From: Methylobacterium thuringiense
GTDB taxonomy: Bacteria > Pseudomonadota > Alphaproteobacteria > Rhizobiales > Beijerinckiaceae
DNA: 64,000 nucleotides
Assembly (NCBI RefSeq): GCF_022179645.1
Contig: NZ_BPRA01000025.1
Span: 29,102-93,101 of the forward strand
Reading direction: 5' to 3'
Shown here: positions 36,656 to 44,911 of the stretch, one piece after another
How the letters are laid out: every line of letters begins with the position of its first letter
How positions within the stretch are numbered: the stretch's first letter is position 1
Made by a program: the position numbers and the translations under genes
The notes under the pieces: model-generated
What the model was told of the DNA's origin: nothing
Seen by the model: only the letters and a program-made list of their open reading frames with translations
Databases searched by the model: none

Positions 36656-39028
36656 TTGGTATCGGCTGCAGATCGAGCGGTTCCCGGAATCGAGCTCTTG
36701 AGCCTTCTCAGACACGTCGCAGCCATCGAGGCGGAAGACCGGGCGCTGGCGACCGACGTCAAACGTGCGCTCGTCGATGGTCTCTACACGCCGTTCAAAT
36801 CCCTCGTCGTCGGCGCGGTCTCCGGTGCAATCATTGCGGGTGCGGCGGCGTTCCGGTCGGGCGATCCGAGTTTCGCCTGCGTCGCAGCCGCCATCGTGAT
36901 CGTCGGCGCGAGCCGCATCGCCATCGCCCGCATCTACATCCGGAGTCGTCCCGAAGTTTCGCTGACCTACAAGACCTGGGAGCTTTTCTACGCCGTCGGC
37001 GGCTTCGCGTTCGCGGCGCTGCTGGGTCTGTGCGCCTTCCTCGCGATCACGCGCTCAAACGATGTTGCGCTTCAGGTGATCACGGCGAGCACCGCGATCG
37101 GCTACGGTGCCGGCATCTCCGGCCGCAACGCCGGCCGTCCCTTCCTCGCCATCGGCCAGTTGCTGCTGTCCTCGCTGCCGCTCAGCCTGGGGATGTTTCT
37201 GGTGGGCGGCGGCTCGCATATGGCCCTGGGCGTCGTCATCATCCTGTTTGCCTACGGGATGATCGACATCACGCTCAGCATCCGCGAAACCGTGGTCACG
37301 GCCCTGGTGACGACCCGCGAGAAGGCGGCGCTAGCCGAAAGCTTCAAGGCGCAGGCCGATCTCTTCGACATCGCCCTGAACAACATGTCCCACGGCCTGT
37401 GCATGTTCGACACCCGCGGCCGGTTGAAGGTCTGGAACCGGCGCTTTCTCGAGATCTCCGGTCTCGACCCGGCCCGGGTGGTCGTCGGCGCCTCGGCGCG
37501 CGCGCTGTTCGGGGAGAGCTTGGCCGAGATCGAGATGGCCAATGGGCCGCGCCGCACGAATCTCGGCGCCTTCGAGCAGGCGAACGCCGCCCTGGCCGAT
37601 GGCTCGCTTGTCGTCAAACTTCCCGGAGACCGCTTCATCTCGCTCGTGCAGCGCCGCACGGCGGAGGCCGAGGCCGTGGTGATCTATGAGGACATCACCG
37701 AGCGGAAGCGGGACGAGGCCCGCATCAACCAGATGGCGCGCTACGACGAGCTCACCGGCCTGTATAACCGCAGCAGCTTCCGCCAGCAGATCGACGAGTC
37801 GCTCGGCGTCGCCCGCCGCCATTCGGGCCATTTCGCCATCCACCTGCTCGACCTCGACCGTTTCAAGGCGATCAACGACACCAAGGGCCATCCGGCCGGC
37901 GACCGCCTCCTGCAATTGGTGGCCGACCGTCTTCGCACCGTCGTCCACGGCGCCAACAGCGCTTCGCGCATCGGCGGCGACGAGTTCGTCATCATCCAGA
38001 ACGGGCTCGGCAGCCTCGACGAGGCCGGCGTGCTCGCCCACGGCATCGTCCGTCTCCTGGAGGAGCCTTTCGAGATCGACGGCTCGCCGGTTCGGATCGG
38101 GGCCTCCGTCGGAACCGCGCTCGCGCCCATTCATGCCGATGACGGGGACCGGTTGCTGAAATGCGCGGACATCGCGCTCTATGCCGCCAAGGCCGACGGC
38201 CGCAGCACCTACCGCATCTTCCAGCCGGAGATGGAGGCCGAGACCCAGGCGCGGCACGCGATCGAAGCCGACCTGCGCACCGCCCTGGCGAATGACGAAT
38301 TCGAACTGCTCTACCAGCCGCTGATCGATCTCGGCACCGGCCGGGTGGCCCGGTGCGAAGCGCTGCTGCGCTGGAAACATCCGACCCGCGGCTATGTCTC
38401 CCCGCTCGACTTCATCCATGTCGCCGAAGAAACCGGCCTGATCCTGCCGATCGGCGACTGGGTCCTGAACGAAGCCTGCCGCGAGGCGCGCAACTGGCCG
38501 GACGAGGTCGGGGTCGCCGTCAATCTCTCGCCGGTGCAGTTCAACAATCCGTCGCTGTCGCTGCAGGTCGTCAGCGCCCTTCAGCGTTCGGGCCTGCCGG
38601 CGCAGCGCCTCGAGCTCGAGGTCACGGAAAGCGTGACCCTCGACGGCAACGAGCACACGCTCACCACCATCGACCAGCTCCAGTCGCTCGGCATCCATCT
38701 GTCGTTGGACGATTTCGGGACCGGCTATTCGTCGCTGAGCTACCTCAAGAAATTCCCGTTCGACACGCTCAAGATCGACCGTTCCTTCGTGAACGAACTG
38801 AGCGAGGCGGCGGACTCGGTCGCGATCGTCCGCGCCGTCGTCGGGATGGGCAAGAGCCTCGGCATGACCATCGTCGTCGAGGGTGTCGAGACCGAGGAGC
38901 AACTCGCGATCCTGAAGGCGGAAGGCTGCGACCTCGGCCAGGGCTACCTGTTCAGCCGCCCGATCTCGGCCGGCGCCATCCGCACCATCATCAGCGACGG
39001 CTCGGCCATGATCCGCAGCGCTGCGTGA
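36656..39028 (+). CDS. Membrane PAS-GGDEF-EAL cyclic-di-GMP enzyme
   Basis: The product is 790 aa. About six transmembrane helices (residues ~46-208) precede a PAS domain (~235-350), a GGDEF diguanylate-cyclase domain with intact GGDEF at 440-444, and an EAL phosphodiesterase domain (~535-785) with EAL at 568-570 and conserved ELEVTES, DDFGTGYSS, IDRSFV and EGVET. Both catalytic sites look active. The usual inhibitory RxxD site before GGDEF is absent (HGAN). The TTG start at 36656 is the best guess; a later TTG near 36697 is possible. The gene converges with the RpfF-like gene, leaving 15 bp between them, a pairing reminiscent of RpfR/RpfF. Confidence 0.93.
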   Translation: MVSAADRAVPGIELLSLLRHVAAIEAEDRALATDVKRALVDGLYTPFKSLVVGAVSGAIIAGAAAFRSGDPSFACVAAAIVIVGASRIAIARIYIRSRPEVSLTYKTWELFYAVGGFAFAALLGLCAFLAITRSNDVALQVITASTAIGYGAGISGRNAGRPFLAIGQLLLSSLPLSLGMFLVGGGSHMALGVVIILFAYGMIDITLSIRETVVTALVTTREKAALAESFKAQADLFDIALNNMSHGLCMFDTRGRLKVWNRRFLEISGLDPARVVVGASARALFGESLAEIEMANGPRRTNLGAFEQANAALADGSLVVKLPGDRFISLVQRRTAEAEAVVIYEDITERKRDEARINQMARYDELTGLYNRSSFRQQIDESLGVARRHSGHFAIHLLDLDRFKAINDTKGHPAGDRLLQLVADRLRTVVHGANSASRIGGDEFVIIQNGLGSLDEAGVLAHGIVRLLEEPFEIDGSPVRIGASVGTALAPIHADDGDRLLKCADIALYAAKADGRSTYRIFQPEMEAETQARHAIEADLRTALANDEFELLYQPLIDLGTGRVARCEALLRWKHPTRGYVSPLDFIHVAEETGLILPIGDWVLNEACREARNWPDEVGVAVNLSPVQFNNPSLSLQVVSALQRSGLPAQRLELEVTESVTLDGNEHTLTTIDQLQSLGIHLSLDDFGTGYSSLSYLKKFPFDTLKIDRSFVNELSEAADSVAIVRAVVGMGKSLGMTIVVEGVETEEQLAILKAEGCDLGQGYLFSRPISAGAIRTIISDGSAMIRSAA

Positions 39029-39043
39029 TCGGCCTCCGGGATC

Positions 39044-40015
39044 TCAGGCCGCCGCCGTCTGCACGCCGAGCCTGTCCTGTGCCGCGACGAGCCGTTCCAT
39101 GATCTTCAGGTCCTGGTCGCGCAGCTTCAGCGCGGCGTCGGCCCAGATCGAGACGATCTTCTTCAGTTCCAGCAGCGAGATCCGATCGACCTCGCGGGCG
39201 GCCTGATAGATCGCGCGGTGGCCGTTGTGGCGGCGGCTGCTGCGGGCGATGTAGTCCTGGACCGCCGCCTCGCCCTTGCCGGGCTCCGCCAGCACATGGA
39301 CGACGCCCATCGCGTGCATGTCCTCGGCGGTATAGGTCTTGCCGCTGAGGATGAGTTCCTGCGCCTTGTTCGAGCCGATGCGGCGGGCGAGGAAGCTGAA
39401 TGCGCCCATGCCGGGAAACAGGCCGAACAGGATTTCGGGAAAGCCGAACTTGGCGCCCTTCTCGGCGACGACCACGTCGAACGAGAGCAGCGACTCGAAC
39501 CCGCCGCCGAGCGCGTCGCCCTGCACCAGCCCGATCGTCACGATCGGCAGGCCGAGGGCGTTCATGTTGCGGTGGAGGATCTCGACGCAGGCGTTGCCGT
39601 AGCCGACGAGGGTCTCGCGATCACGCTGGCGGATCTTCTGGGCGAAGAGCCGGAGATCGCCCCCGAAGCTGAAGACGCCCTGATAGCGCGAGCCGAGGAC
39701 GAGGTAGCGCAGGTTCGAATCCTCGCCGGAGAACTTCGCTTCGATCCCGTCCTGCCAGGACCGAAAGTCCGCGAGCATGTCGGGATTGTAGCTCGGGCGC
39801 CCGTCCGGCTTCATGTAGGTCCAGAGCGTTTCGCGGGCCTTGTCGTAGGTCACTTCGAGCTGGCGCAGCGCGAACAGCCGTTCTTCGGGCTTGACGGTTT
39901 CGACCCGTCCGGGACGGCTGCGATAGGCCTTGGTGCGGCCGATGCCCCAATCCGGATTGCTGAGCATTCCTCCGAAAGGCAGGTAACGTTTGGCCGGGCC
40001 TGGAGAATTGGCCAT
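39044..40015 (-). CDS. RpfF-like crotonase (putative DSF-family fatty-acid signal synthase)
   Basis: The product is 323 aa. The crotonase core contains VQGDALGGGFESLLSFD and AKFGFPEILFGLFPGMGA. The two glutamates, Glu174 in GGGFE and Glu194 in FPEI, are exactly 20 residues apart. This is the spacing and context of the catalytic pair (Glu141/Glu161) of Xanthomonas RpfF, which dehydrates and releases cis-2-unsaturated fatty acids. Ordinary enoyl-CoA hydratases have different surroundings, notably no FPEILFxLFPGMGA block. An N-terminal extension of ~60 residues and a C-terminal helical region are also RpfF-like. The upstream region carries a CtrA box. Signal production is inferred. Confidence 0.82.
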   Translation of the reverse strand: MANSPGPAKRYLPFGGMLSNPDWGIGRTKAYRSRPGRVETVKPEERLFALRQLEVTYDKARETLWTYMKPDGRPSYNPDMLADFRSWQDGIEAKFSGEDSNLRYLVLGSRYQGVFSFGGDLRLFAQKIRQRDRETLVGYGNACVEILHRNMNALGLPIVTIGLVQGDALGGGFESLLSFDVVVAEKGAKFGFPEILFGLFPGMGAFSFLARRIGSNKAQELILSGKTYTAEDMHAMGVVHVLAEPGKGEAAVQDYIARSSRRHNGHRAIYQAAREVDRISLLELKKIVSIWADAALKLRDQDLKIMERLVAAQDRLGVQTAAA

Positions 40016-40370
40016 TGCTGCGCGATCCCGTTAACCGATGATGAACCCTAGCAAACCCAAGCCGGGATGACGATGAGGATCCGTTAGGCAATTGGTGTCG
40101 TCCCGCCTCAAAATGCGCCTCAGGTAGAGGGGATGGTAATCTTCTCAATCTCTTATATGGTTAAATCGCTGTTAACCGTCCGATCATGTAGAACCTCAGA
40201 ATGCTTGTTTGTGCGGGCGGCAACTCTACGTGACGGGCGCGGATCCGAAGGCTGTCGCCGTTCCAAACGGCAGAGACGCAGCCGACGGGACAGTCGAACC
40301 CAGTCCGTGGTCGAAGGTTCTCCTCGGCGGCCGACGCAACAGGCGTCCGCCAAGCGCGTTGGATGTCCCG
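40016..40370. other. Divergent intergenic region between the RpfF-like gene and DUF1285
   Basis: No gene is supported. The stretch 40125-40200 is AT-rich (TCAATCTCTTATATGG, GATCATGTAGAACC) and includes the CtrA-type box at 40161-40176. Promoters for both divergent genes should lie here. An in-frame extension of the DUF1285 frame to 40209 exists but reads as non-homologous sequence. Confidence 0.6.
40161..40176. promoter_or_regulatory. Perfect CtrA-type binding site TTAA-N7-TTAAC
   Basis: TTAA at 40161-40164 and TTAAC at 40172-40176 are separated by exactly seven bases, and the whole is embedded in a larger dyad GGTTAA-N7-TTAACC. This matches the full consensus of the alphaproteobacterial cell-cycle regulator CtrA. 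It stands 146 bp upstream of the RpfF-like start and ~195 bp upstream of DUF1285. Confidence 0.55.
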
Positions 40371-40991
40371 ATGACGACAGACCCGACACGGCCCGAATTG
40401 CCGACTCCCACGACCGATTCCGCCCTCGGCCGCCTCGGCGCGGCACTGGGAGACCTGCCGACGCGCGGGCTGCCCCCGGTCGAACTCTGGCATCCCAAGC
40501 ATTGCGGTACGATCGATATTCGAATTGCCGCCGACGGGACTTGGTTTCACGAAGGGGCGCCGATCCGCCGGCCGGCTTTGGTCAAACTGTTTTCCACGAT
40601 CCTGAGACGGGAGCCCGACGGCTCGACCGTGCTCGTCACGCCGGCGGAGCGCATGACCATCAGGGTGGACGACGCCCCCTTCGTCGCCGTCGAGATGGCG
40701 GTGGACGGGGAGGGAGAGCTCCGGCGCATCGGATTCCGCACCAATGTCGACGATCTCGTCCCGCTCGACGACGACCATCCGATCCGCTTCGAGCAGGACG
40801 GCTCCGGTGGCTTCAAGCCCTACGTGAAGGTCCGCGGCGGCCTCTGGGCACTCCTGACACGGGCCTTGACCTACGATCTCGTCGACCTCGCCGAGGAGCG
40901 TGAAATCGACGGCCGGGACTGGCTCGGGCTGGCGGCCGGCGGCCGCTTCCACCCGATCGTGCGAACCGCCGACCTGAAGGTTGCCGGATGA
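40371..40991 (+). CDS. DUF1285 family protein
   Basis: This 206-aa cytosolic protein has the DUF1285 hallmarks: PPVELWHPKHCGTIDIRIAA, then DGTWFHEGAPIRRPALVKLF and STILRREPDG. The C terminus GLAAGGRFHPI also fits. The function is unknown. The ATG at 40371 gives the expected family length of about 200 residues; the frame is open upstream but without similarity. Its last four bases overlap the start of the CoA-type Nudix gene (ATGA), so the two are translationally coupled, and DUF1285 genes often travel with the Nudix and CCA-transferase genes that follow here. Confidence 0.9.
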   Translation: MTTDPTRPELPTPTTDSALGRLGAALGDLPTRGLPPVELWHPKHCGTIDIRIAADGTWFHEGAPIRRPALVKLFSTILRREPDGSTVLVTPAERMTIRVDDAPFVAVEMAVDGEGELRRIGFRTNVDDLVPLDDDHPIRFEQDGSGGFKPYVKVRGGLWALLTRALTYDLVDLAEEREIDGRDWLGLAAGGRFHPIVRTADLKVAG

Positions 40992-41671
40992 GGCCTCCCG
41001 ACGGTGTCCTGGCGTCCGGCCGCGGTCCCGCGATCTGGGCCGACGACCTCTCGGATTTCCTCCGCCGGGCGGAGCGCGGCCTCGTGCAGGAGCCGCCCGG
41101 CCCCGGCGACCCGACCTGCAACCCGCGCGGCGACCACGATCTCGATCCCGACGGTTTCGCGATCGCCCCGCTGCAGCCGCATCGGCCCGCGGCGGTGCTG
41201 GTGCCGATCCTGCCGGTACCCGGCGGCCTCGCGGTGGTGCTGACGCAGCGTGCCGCGCATCTGCGCGACCATTCTGGCCAGATCGCCTTTCCCGGCGGCA
41301 AGATGGATCCGGGTGATCCCTCGCCGGTGGCGACGGCCCTGCGCGAGGCCGAGGAGGAGATCGGGCTGTCGCCGGCAAAAGTACGCCCGCTGGGCTATCT
41401 CGACCCGTATCTCTCGGCCACCGGCTTCCTCGTCACGCCAGTGGTGGGGCTGGTGGAACCGAACCCGCATCTCAACATCAATCCGGATGAAGTGGCGGAC
41501 GTGTTCGAGGTGCCCCTGGGCCACCTGATGGATCCGGGCCGCCACCTGATCAAGACGCGCAGCTGGCAGGGGCGCATGCGGATCTACTACGCCATCCCCT
41601 TCGGCGAGCGGTTGATCTGGGGGCTCACGGCCGGGATCGTGCATAATCTCTACGAGCGCCTGTTCCGGTAG
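40988..41671 (+). CDS. CoA-type Nudix pyrophosphohydrolase (NudL-like)
   Basis: This 227-aa hydrolase cleaves CoA and its derivatives to phosphopantetheine and 3',5'-ADP in family members. The CoA-specific upstream motif VLTQRAAHLRDHSGQIAFPG is followed by the Nudix box (residues 103-127, GGKMDP...REAEEEIGL) with the catalytic REAEEE glutamates. It starts inside the DUF1285 stop codon (ATGA overlap) and is followed by a small membrane protein and the CCA-adding enzyme on the same strand, forming a compact four-gene unit. Confidence 0.93.
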   Translation: MRPPDGVLASGRGPAIWADDLSDFLRRAERGLVQEPPGPGDPTCNPRGDHDLDPDGFAIAPLQPHRPAAVLVPILPVPGGLAVVLTQRAAHLRDHSGQIAFPGGKMDPGDPSPVATALREAEEEIGLSPAKVRPLGYLDPYLSATGFLVTPVVGLVEPNPHLNINPDEVADVFEVPLGHLMDPGRHLIKTRSWQGRMRIYYAIPFGERLIWGLTAGIVHNLYERLFR

Positions 41672-41705
41672 GGCGCAGAGCCACGGTTTCGCGTAGACCG
41701 CCCGC

Positions 41706-41963
41706 ATGCTCCGTTGGATTCTCGAGGAACTCGTCCTCTTCGCGCTGCCGTTTCTCGCCTTCGCCGGCGTTCTCGTCCTCTTGCGGCGAAATCCGCTGCA
41801 GGCCGAACACTGGGAGGCGCAATGGGTCCGTCTCGTCCTGGCGGGGATTTTCGTCGTCGTCGCCTCGTTGCTGATGACCGGCCTCACCGCCACCCGCCAT
41901 CCCGACGGCTACGTGCCGCCGCACATCGAAAATGGGCGGCTCGTGCCGGGCGTGTTCCAATGA
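41706..41963 (+). CDS. DUF6111-type small membrane protein
   Basis: This 85-aa protein has two transmembrane helices (residues ~8-27 and ~42-63) and a short C-terminal segment RHPDGYVPPHIENGRLVPG, the conserved part of the DUF6111 family found between Nudix and CCA-transferase genes in alphaproteobacteria. The function is unknown. It sits 34 bp after the Nudix gene and 97 bp before the CCA enzyme start; the fixed order across relatives suggests co-expression more than a shared pathway. Confidence 0.85.
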   Translation: MLRWILEELVLFALPFLAFAGVLVLLRRNPLQAEHWEAQWVRLVLAGIFVVVASLLMTGLTATRHPDGYVPPHIENGRLVPGVFQ

Positions 41964-42060
41964 CGGGGCTGGGCCGTGCGGCTGATGCCGTGGGGGCCGT
42001 CGGTCATCGGGGCGGCGCGGCTCGGCCATGCAGGCGGACGGCCGGTCGCTGGAGGGGGCG

Positions 42061-43332
42061 ATGCCTGCGGTCGCCGGTATGATCCCCGTAGGCCTCGATG
42101 CGGAAGGTCTGGAGCGGCTGCTCGCCCGTCCAAGTGTCGCGGTATGCCTCGCGGCCCTTCGCGCCGAGGGGGAGGAGACGCGTCTCGTCGGCGGCTGCGT
42201 TCGTGATGCCCTGCTCGGTCAGGACGCCGCCGACATCGATCTCGCCACGACGCATCCGCCCGCGCGCACCATGGCGCTCGCCAGGGCTGCCGGGCTCAAG
42301 GCGGTTCCGACGGGCTTCGACCACGGCACCGTCACCCTCGTCGTCGACGGCACGCCCGTCGAGGTCACGACCTTGCGTCAGGACATCGAGACCGACGGCC
42401 GTCACGCCGTCGTCCGCTTCGGCCGCGATTTCCGCCGCGACGCCGACCGGCGGGATTTCACCATTAACGCCCTCTCGCTCGACGCGGACGGCGCGCTTCA
42501 CGACCCCGCTGACGGTCTCGCCGACCTCGATGCGGGCCGCGTCCGCTTCATCGGCGATCCGGCAACGCGCATCCGCGAGGATTCCCTCCGCGCACTCCGA
42601 TTCTTCCGCTTCCATGCCCGTTTCGGTCGCGGCGAGCCGGATCCGGCCGGCCTGCGCGCGGTCATCGCTGCCCGCGCCTCCCTCGATCGCCTCTCGCGGG
42701 AGCGGGTGAGGGCGGAAACCCTGAAGCTGCTGCTCGCGCCGCGGGCCGTGCCGGCCATCGCCGTGATGAGCGAGACCGGGCTTCTGGCCGGTCTGGTCGG
42801 TGGCGTGGGGGATCTCGGCCGGCTCGCCCGGGCCGCTACGGATGCAGGCGCGCCGGCTGCGGCACGGCTCGCGGCGCTCTGCGTCCAGACCGTCGAAGAT
42901 GCGGAGCGCCTCCGCGACCGTCTACGCCTCTCGAAGGCCGAGTATGCCCATCTCGCGGACTACGCCGCCGCCGCGTCGGATCTCCGCAGCCGGAAGGACA
43001 TCGAGAGCCGTGACGTTCGCGGGCTCGCGGCGGTCCATGGGCCGCTGATGGTGGCCGAGGTTCTGCGCGCCCTCGGCGGCGAGCCGCGCCCACGGGTCGA
43101 ACCCGAGGCCCTGTCGATCCTGGCCGGCCTCGTGGCCTCCCGAAACCGGCCGGTCCTTCCCCTCGGCGGCGGAGACCTCGTCGCCCGTGGCCTCCGCCCC
43201 GGGCGCGCCGTCGGTCGCGGTCTCGCGGCGGCGCGGACGCTGTGGTTGTCCGAGGGCTGCCCGATGGACGACGCCGCGCGTGGGCGGCTCATCGCGTATG
43301 CTCTGGCCGAGGCGAATGAGCGTGCCGGGTAG
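42061..43332 (+). CDS. cca: CCA tRNA nucleotidyltransferase / poly(A) polymerase family
   Basis: This 423-aa class-II nucleotidyltransferase adds or repairs the 3' CCA of tRNAs. The catalytic motif is RLVGGCVRDALLGQDAADID followed by LATTHPP, with the GG-x(8+)-D-x-D carboxylates; the RNA-binding RRDFTINAL motif and the ERVRAETLKLLLA helix follow. The C-terminal domain (residues ~250-420) is less conserved. The start at 42061 is favoured by GGAGG five bases upstream; ATGs at 42028 and 42079 are alternatives. It is convergent with trpA, 24 bp apart. Confidence 0.92.
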   Translation: MPAVAGMIPVGLDAEGLERLLARPSVAVCLAALRAEGEETRLVGGCVRDALLGQDAADIDLATTHPPARTMALARAAGLKAVPTGFDHGTVTLVVDGTPVEVTTLRQDIETDGRHAVVRFGRDFRRDADRRDFTINALSLDADGALHDPADGLADLDAGRVRFIGDPATRIREDSLRALRFFRFHARFGRGEPDPAGLRAVIAARASLDRLSRERVRAETLKLLLAPRAVPAIAVMSETGLLAGLVGGVGDLGRLARAATDAGAPAAARLAALCVQTVEDAERLRDRLRLSKAEYAHLADYAAAASDLRSRKDIESRDVRGLAAVHGPLMVAEVLRALGGEPRPRVEPEALSILAGLVASRNRPVLPLGGGDLVARGLRPGRAVGRGLAAARTLWLSEGCPMDDAARGRLIAYALAEANERAG

Positions 43333-43356
43333 GAGGAAATCCGGAGGCGCCGCGCC

Positions 43357-44190
43357 TCACGCAGCCGTCGTCGGCTCTCTCACGCCCGCCGCCAGTTCCC
43401 TGACCAGTGCGGTCACCGCTTCGACGCTCCCGGCGCTCGCCCGGTTCTCACCGTCGAGGCTCTTGGCAAGTGCCGCGACCAGGGCCGAGCCGACCACGAC
43501 GCCGTCGGCGCCCTGCGCGATGGCGGCGGCGTCGGCCCGCGTCTTGACGCCGAAGCCGACGACGACCGGAAGTTCGGTATGGGAGCGGATGCGGCCGACA
43601 GCCTCGGCGACGCGGCTGAAATCCGGGGTGGCGGTGCCGGTGATGCCGGTGATCGAAACGTAGTAGACGAAGCCGGCGGTGTTCTTCAGCACGGCCGGCA
43701 GCCGGTGTTCGTCGGTGGTCGGAGTGGCCAGCCGGATAAAGGCGAGGCCTTTGGCCAAGGCCGGCAGGCACAATTCCTCGTCTTCCTCCGGTGGCAGGTC
43801 GACGACGATGAGTCCGTCGATTCCGGCAGCGAGCGCATCGTCGAGGAAGCGCGAGACGCCGTAGACGTAGATCGGGTTGTAGTAGCCCATCAGGACGACC
43901 GGCGTGTCACCGTTCTCCTCGCGGAAGCGGGCGACGAGGCGAAGCGTCTTGTGCAGGTCCTGGCCCGACGCCAGCGCCCGCAGGCCCGCCGCCTGGATGG
44001 CCGGCCCGTCGGCCATCGGGTCGGTGAAGGGCAAGCCGAACTCGACGATGTCGGCGCCCGCCTCCGGCAGAGCCTTCAGCAGGGTCAGAGAGGTTTCGGC
44101 GTCCGGGTCGCCCGCCATCACGTAGGTGACGAGGGCGGCACGGCCTTCCGCGCGGCAGCGGGCGAAGGTGGCATCGATGCGGGCGGTCAT
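43357..44190 (-). CDS. trpA: Tryptophan synthase alpha subunit
   Basis: This 277-aa enzyme cleaves indole-3-glycerol phosphate to indole, which passes to the beta subunit. The TIM-barrel motifs are intact: catalytic Glu50 in [10 protein letters not shown] and Asp61 in MADGPAIQ, then [13 protein letters not shown] with the phosphate-binding Gly region. The ATG at 44190 gives standard length. The usual partners trpB and trpF are not adjacent: upstream (to the right) lies a 370-bp AT-richer non-coding stretch and a different gene. The enzyme must pair with a TrpB encoded elsewhere. Confidence 0.97.
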   Translation of the reverse strand: MTARIDATFARCRAEGRAALVTYVMAGDPDAETSLTLLKALPEAGADIVEFGLPFTDPMADGPAIQAAGLRALASGQDLHKTLRLVARFREENGDTPVVLMGYYNPIYVYGVSRFLDDALAAGIDGLIVVDLPPEEDEELCLPALAKGLAFIRLATPTTDEHRLPAVLKNTAGFVYYVSITGITGTATPDFSRVAEAVGRIRSHTELPVVVGFGVKTRADAAAIAQGADGVVVGSALVAALAKSLDGENRASAGSVEAVTALVRELAAGVREPTTAA

Positions 44191-44560
44191 GGCCGAAGTC
44201 CGGGGGGCAAAGACGGGTACTGACGGGGTCGCGCCTACACCATTGCCGCCGGTGCGTGAAGCACGAGACGGCCTATGCCCCGTTTCCGTCATGCGCGCTG
44301 CGTTTCGCGAAACCATGCGATGCGGCCAAATGTCCGGTTCAGTCTTCGTTTCGAGTATTTATCGCGCCGTAGTGCGTATTCAATCCAATAGAACCATCTA
44401 TCGAAATAGACAGATCGATCATTTGGCGTCTCGGTACGATCGCCAATGTGTAATGGGGTCGGGCTCGGGGTGGAATTTGAAGTTGAAGTTCCGGTCGTGC
44501 GCGCTAATGTCTCGAATTGCGATGCGGTGACGGGCATCGCGGCGTGCCTTGGAGACTCGG
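44191..44560. other. AT-richer non-coding stretch upstream of trpA
   Basis: Between about 44330 and 44520 the sequence is visibly poorer in GC than anything around it (GTATTTATCGCGCC, CAATCCAATAGAACC, CGAAATAGACAGATCG). A direct repeat TTGAAGTTGAAGTT lies near 44474. Open frames on both strands across it have no plausible composition. The trpA promoter must be in its left part; the rest may be a transfer scar. Confidence 0.5.
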
Positions 44561-44728
44561 GTGACAGCCAGTGAACGCGCGAGAATAGAACAGGCGATCG
44601 AGTTGTTTCTGGAGGCTCGGAAGATACTTGGATCCGATGGGTCGTTTCGCTCGCGTGTGCTGCTCGACATGCTTCTCCTGCAGCTTGGCAAAGAATTCGC
44701 CGAGTCTTCCAACGAAGCGGTCGATTGA
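44561..44728 (+). CDS. Small helical protein (55 aa), unknown function
   Basis: A GTG start with a well-spaced GGAG (44551-44554) opens a 55-codon frame: MTASERARIEQAIELFLEA, then RKILGSDGSFRSRVLLDMLL and LQLGKEFAESSNEAVD. The sequence is almost entirely amphipathic helix with the acid/base balance of a small soluble regulator or adaptor, unlike frameshadow translations in this GC-rich DNA. It stands alone in the AT-richer patch, so horizontal origin is possible. No family is recognised. Confidence 0.6.
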   Translation: MTASERARIEQAIELFLEARKILGSDGSFRSRVLLDMLLLQLGKEFAESSNEAVD

Positions 44729-44911
44729 ATTCTGCAGCACGTCCCGAGGCCGGGTCGCCGACGCCCGGATGCGGCGTCGGGACGACAGGACCCCGCACGG
44801 AATCGATCGTAATCCGGTGACTCTCCCTTAGCCGTCTTTCTCAAGCTCCCCTTCACGCGCCGCTGTCACGGTCTTCACCGATGGCCCACGGGTCGATCGT
44901 GGAGCGTGTCG

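Noticed and set aside
37331-38902. A 523-codon minus-strand frame inside the GGDEF-EAL gene
   Set aside because: Antisense shadow; all recognised motifs lie in the + strand frame.
39700-39725. tRNA T-loop-like string CAGGTTCGAATCC
   Set aside because: It lies inside the RpfF-like coding sequence (the SNLRY codons) and no cloverleaf can be built around it.
44289-44798. A 169-codon minus-strand frame in the AT-richer patch
   Set aside because: Low-complexity Ser/Thr/Arg/Pro composition, overlaps the trpA leader and the better-supported 55-codon + strand frame, and has no ribosome-binding site.
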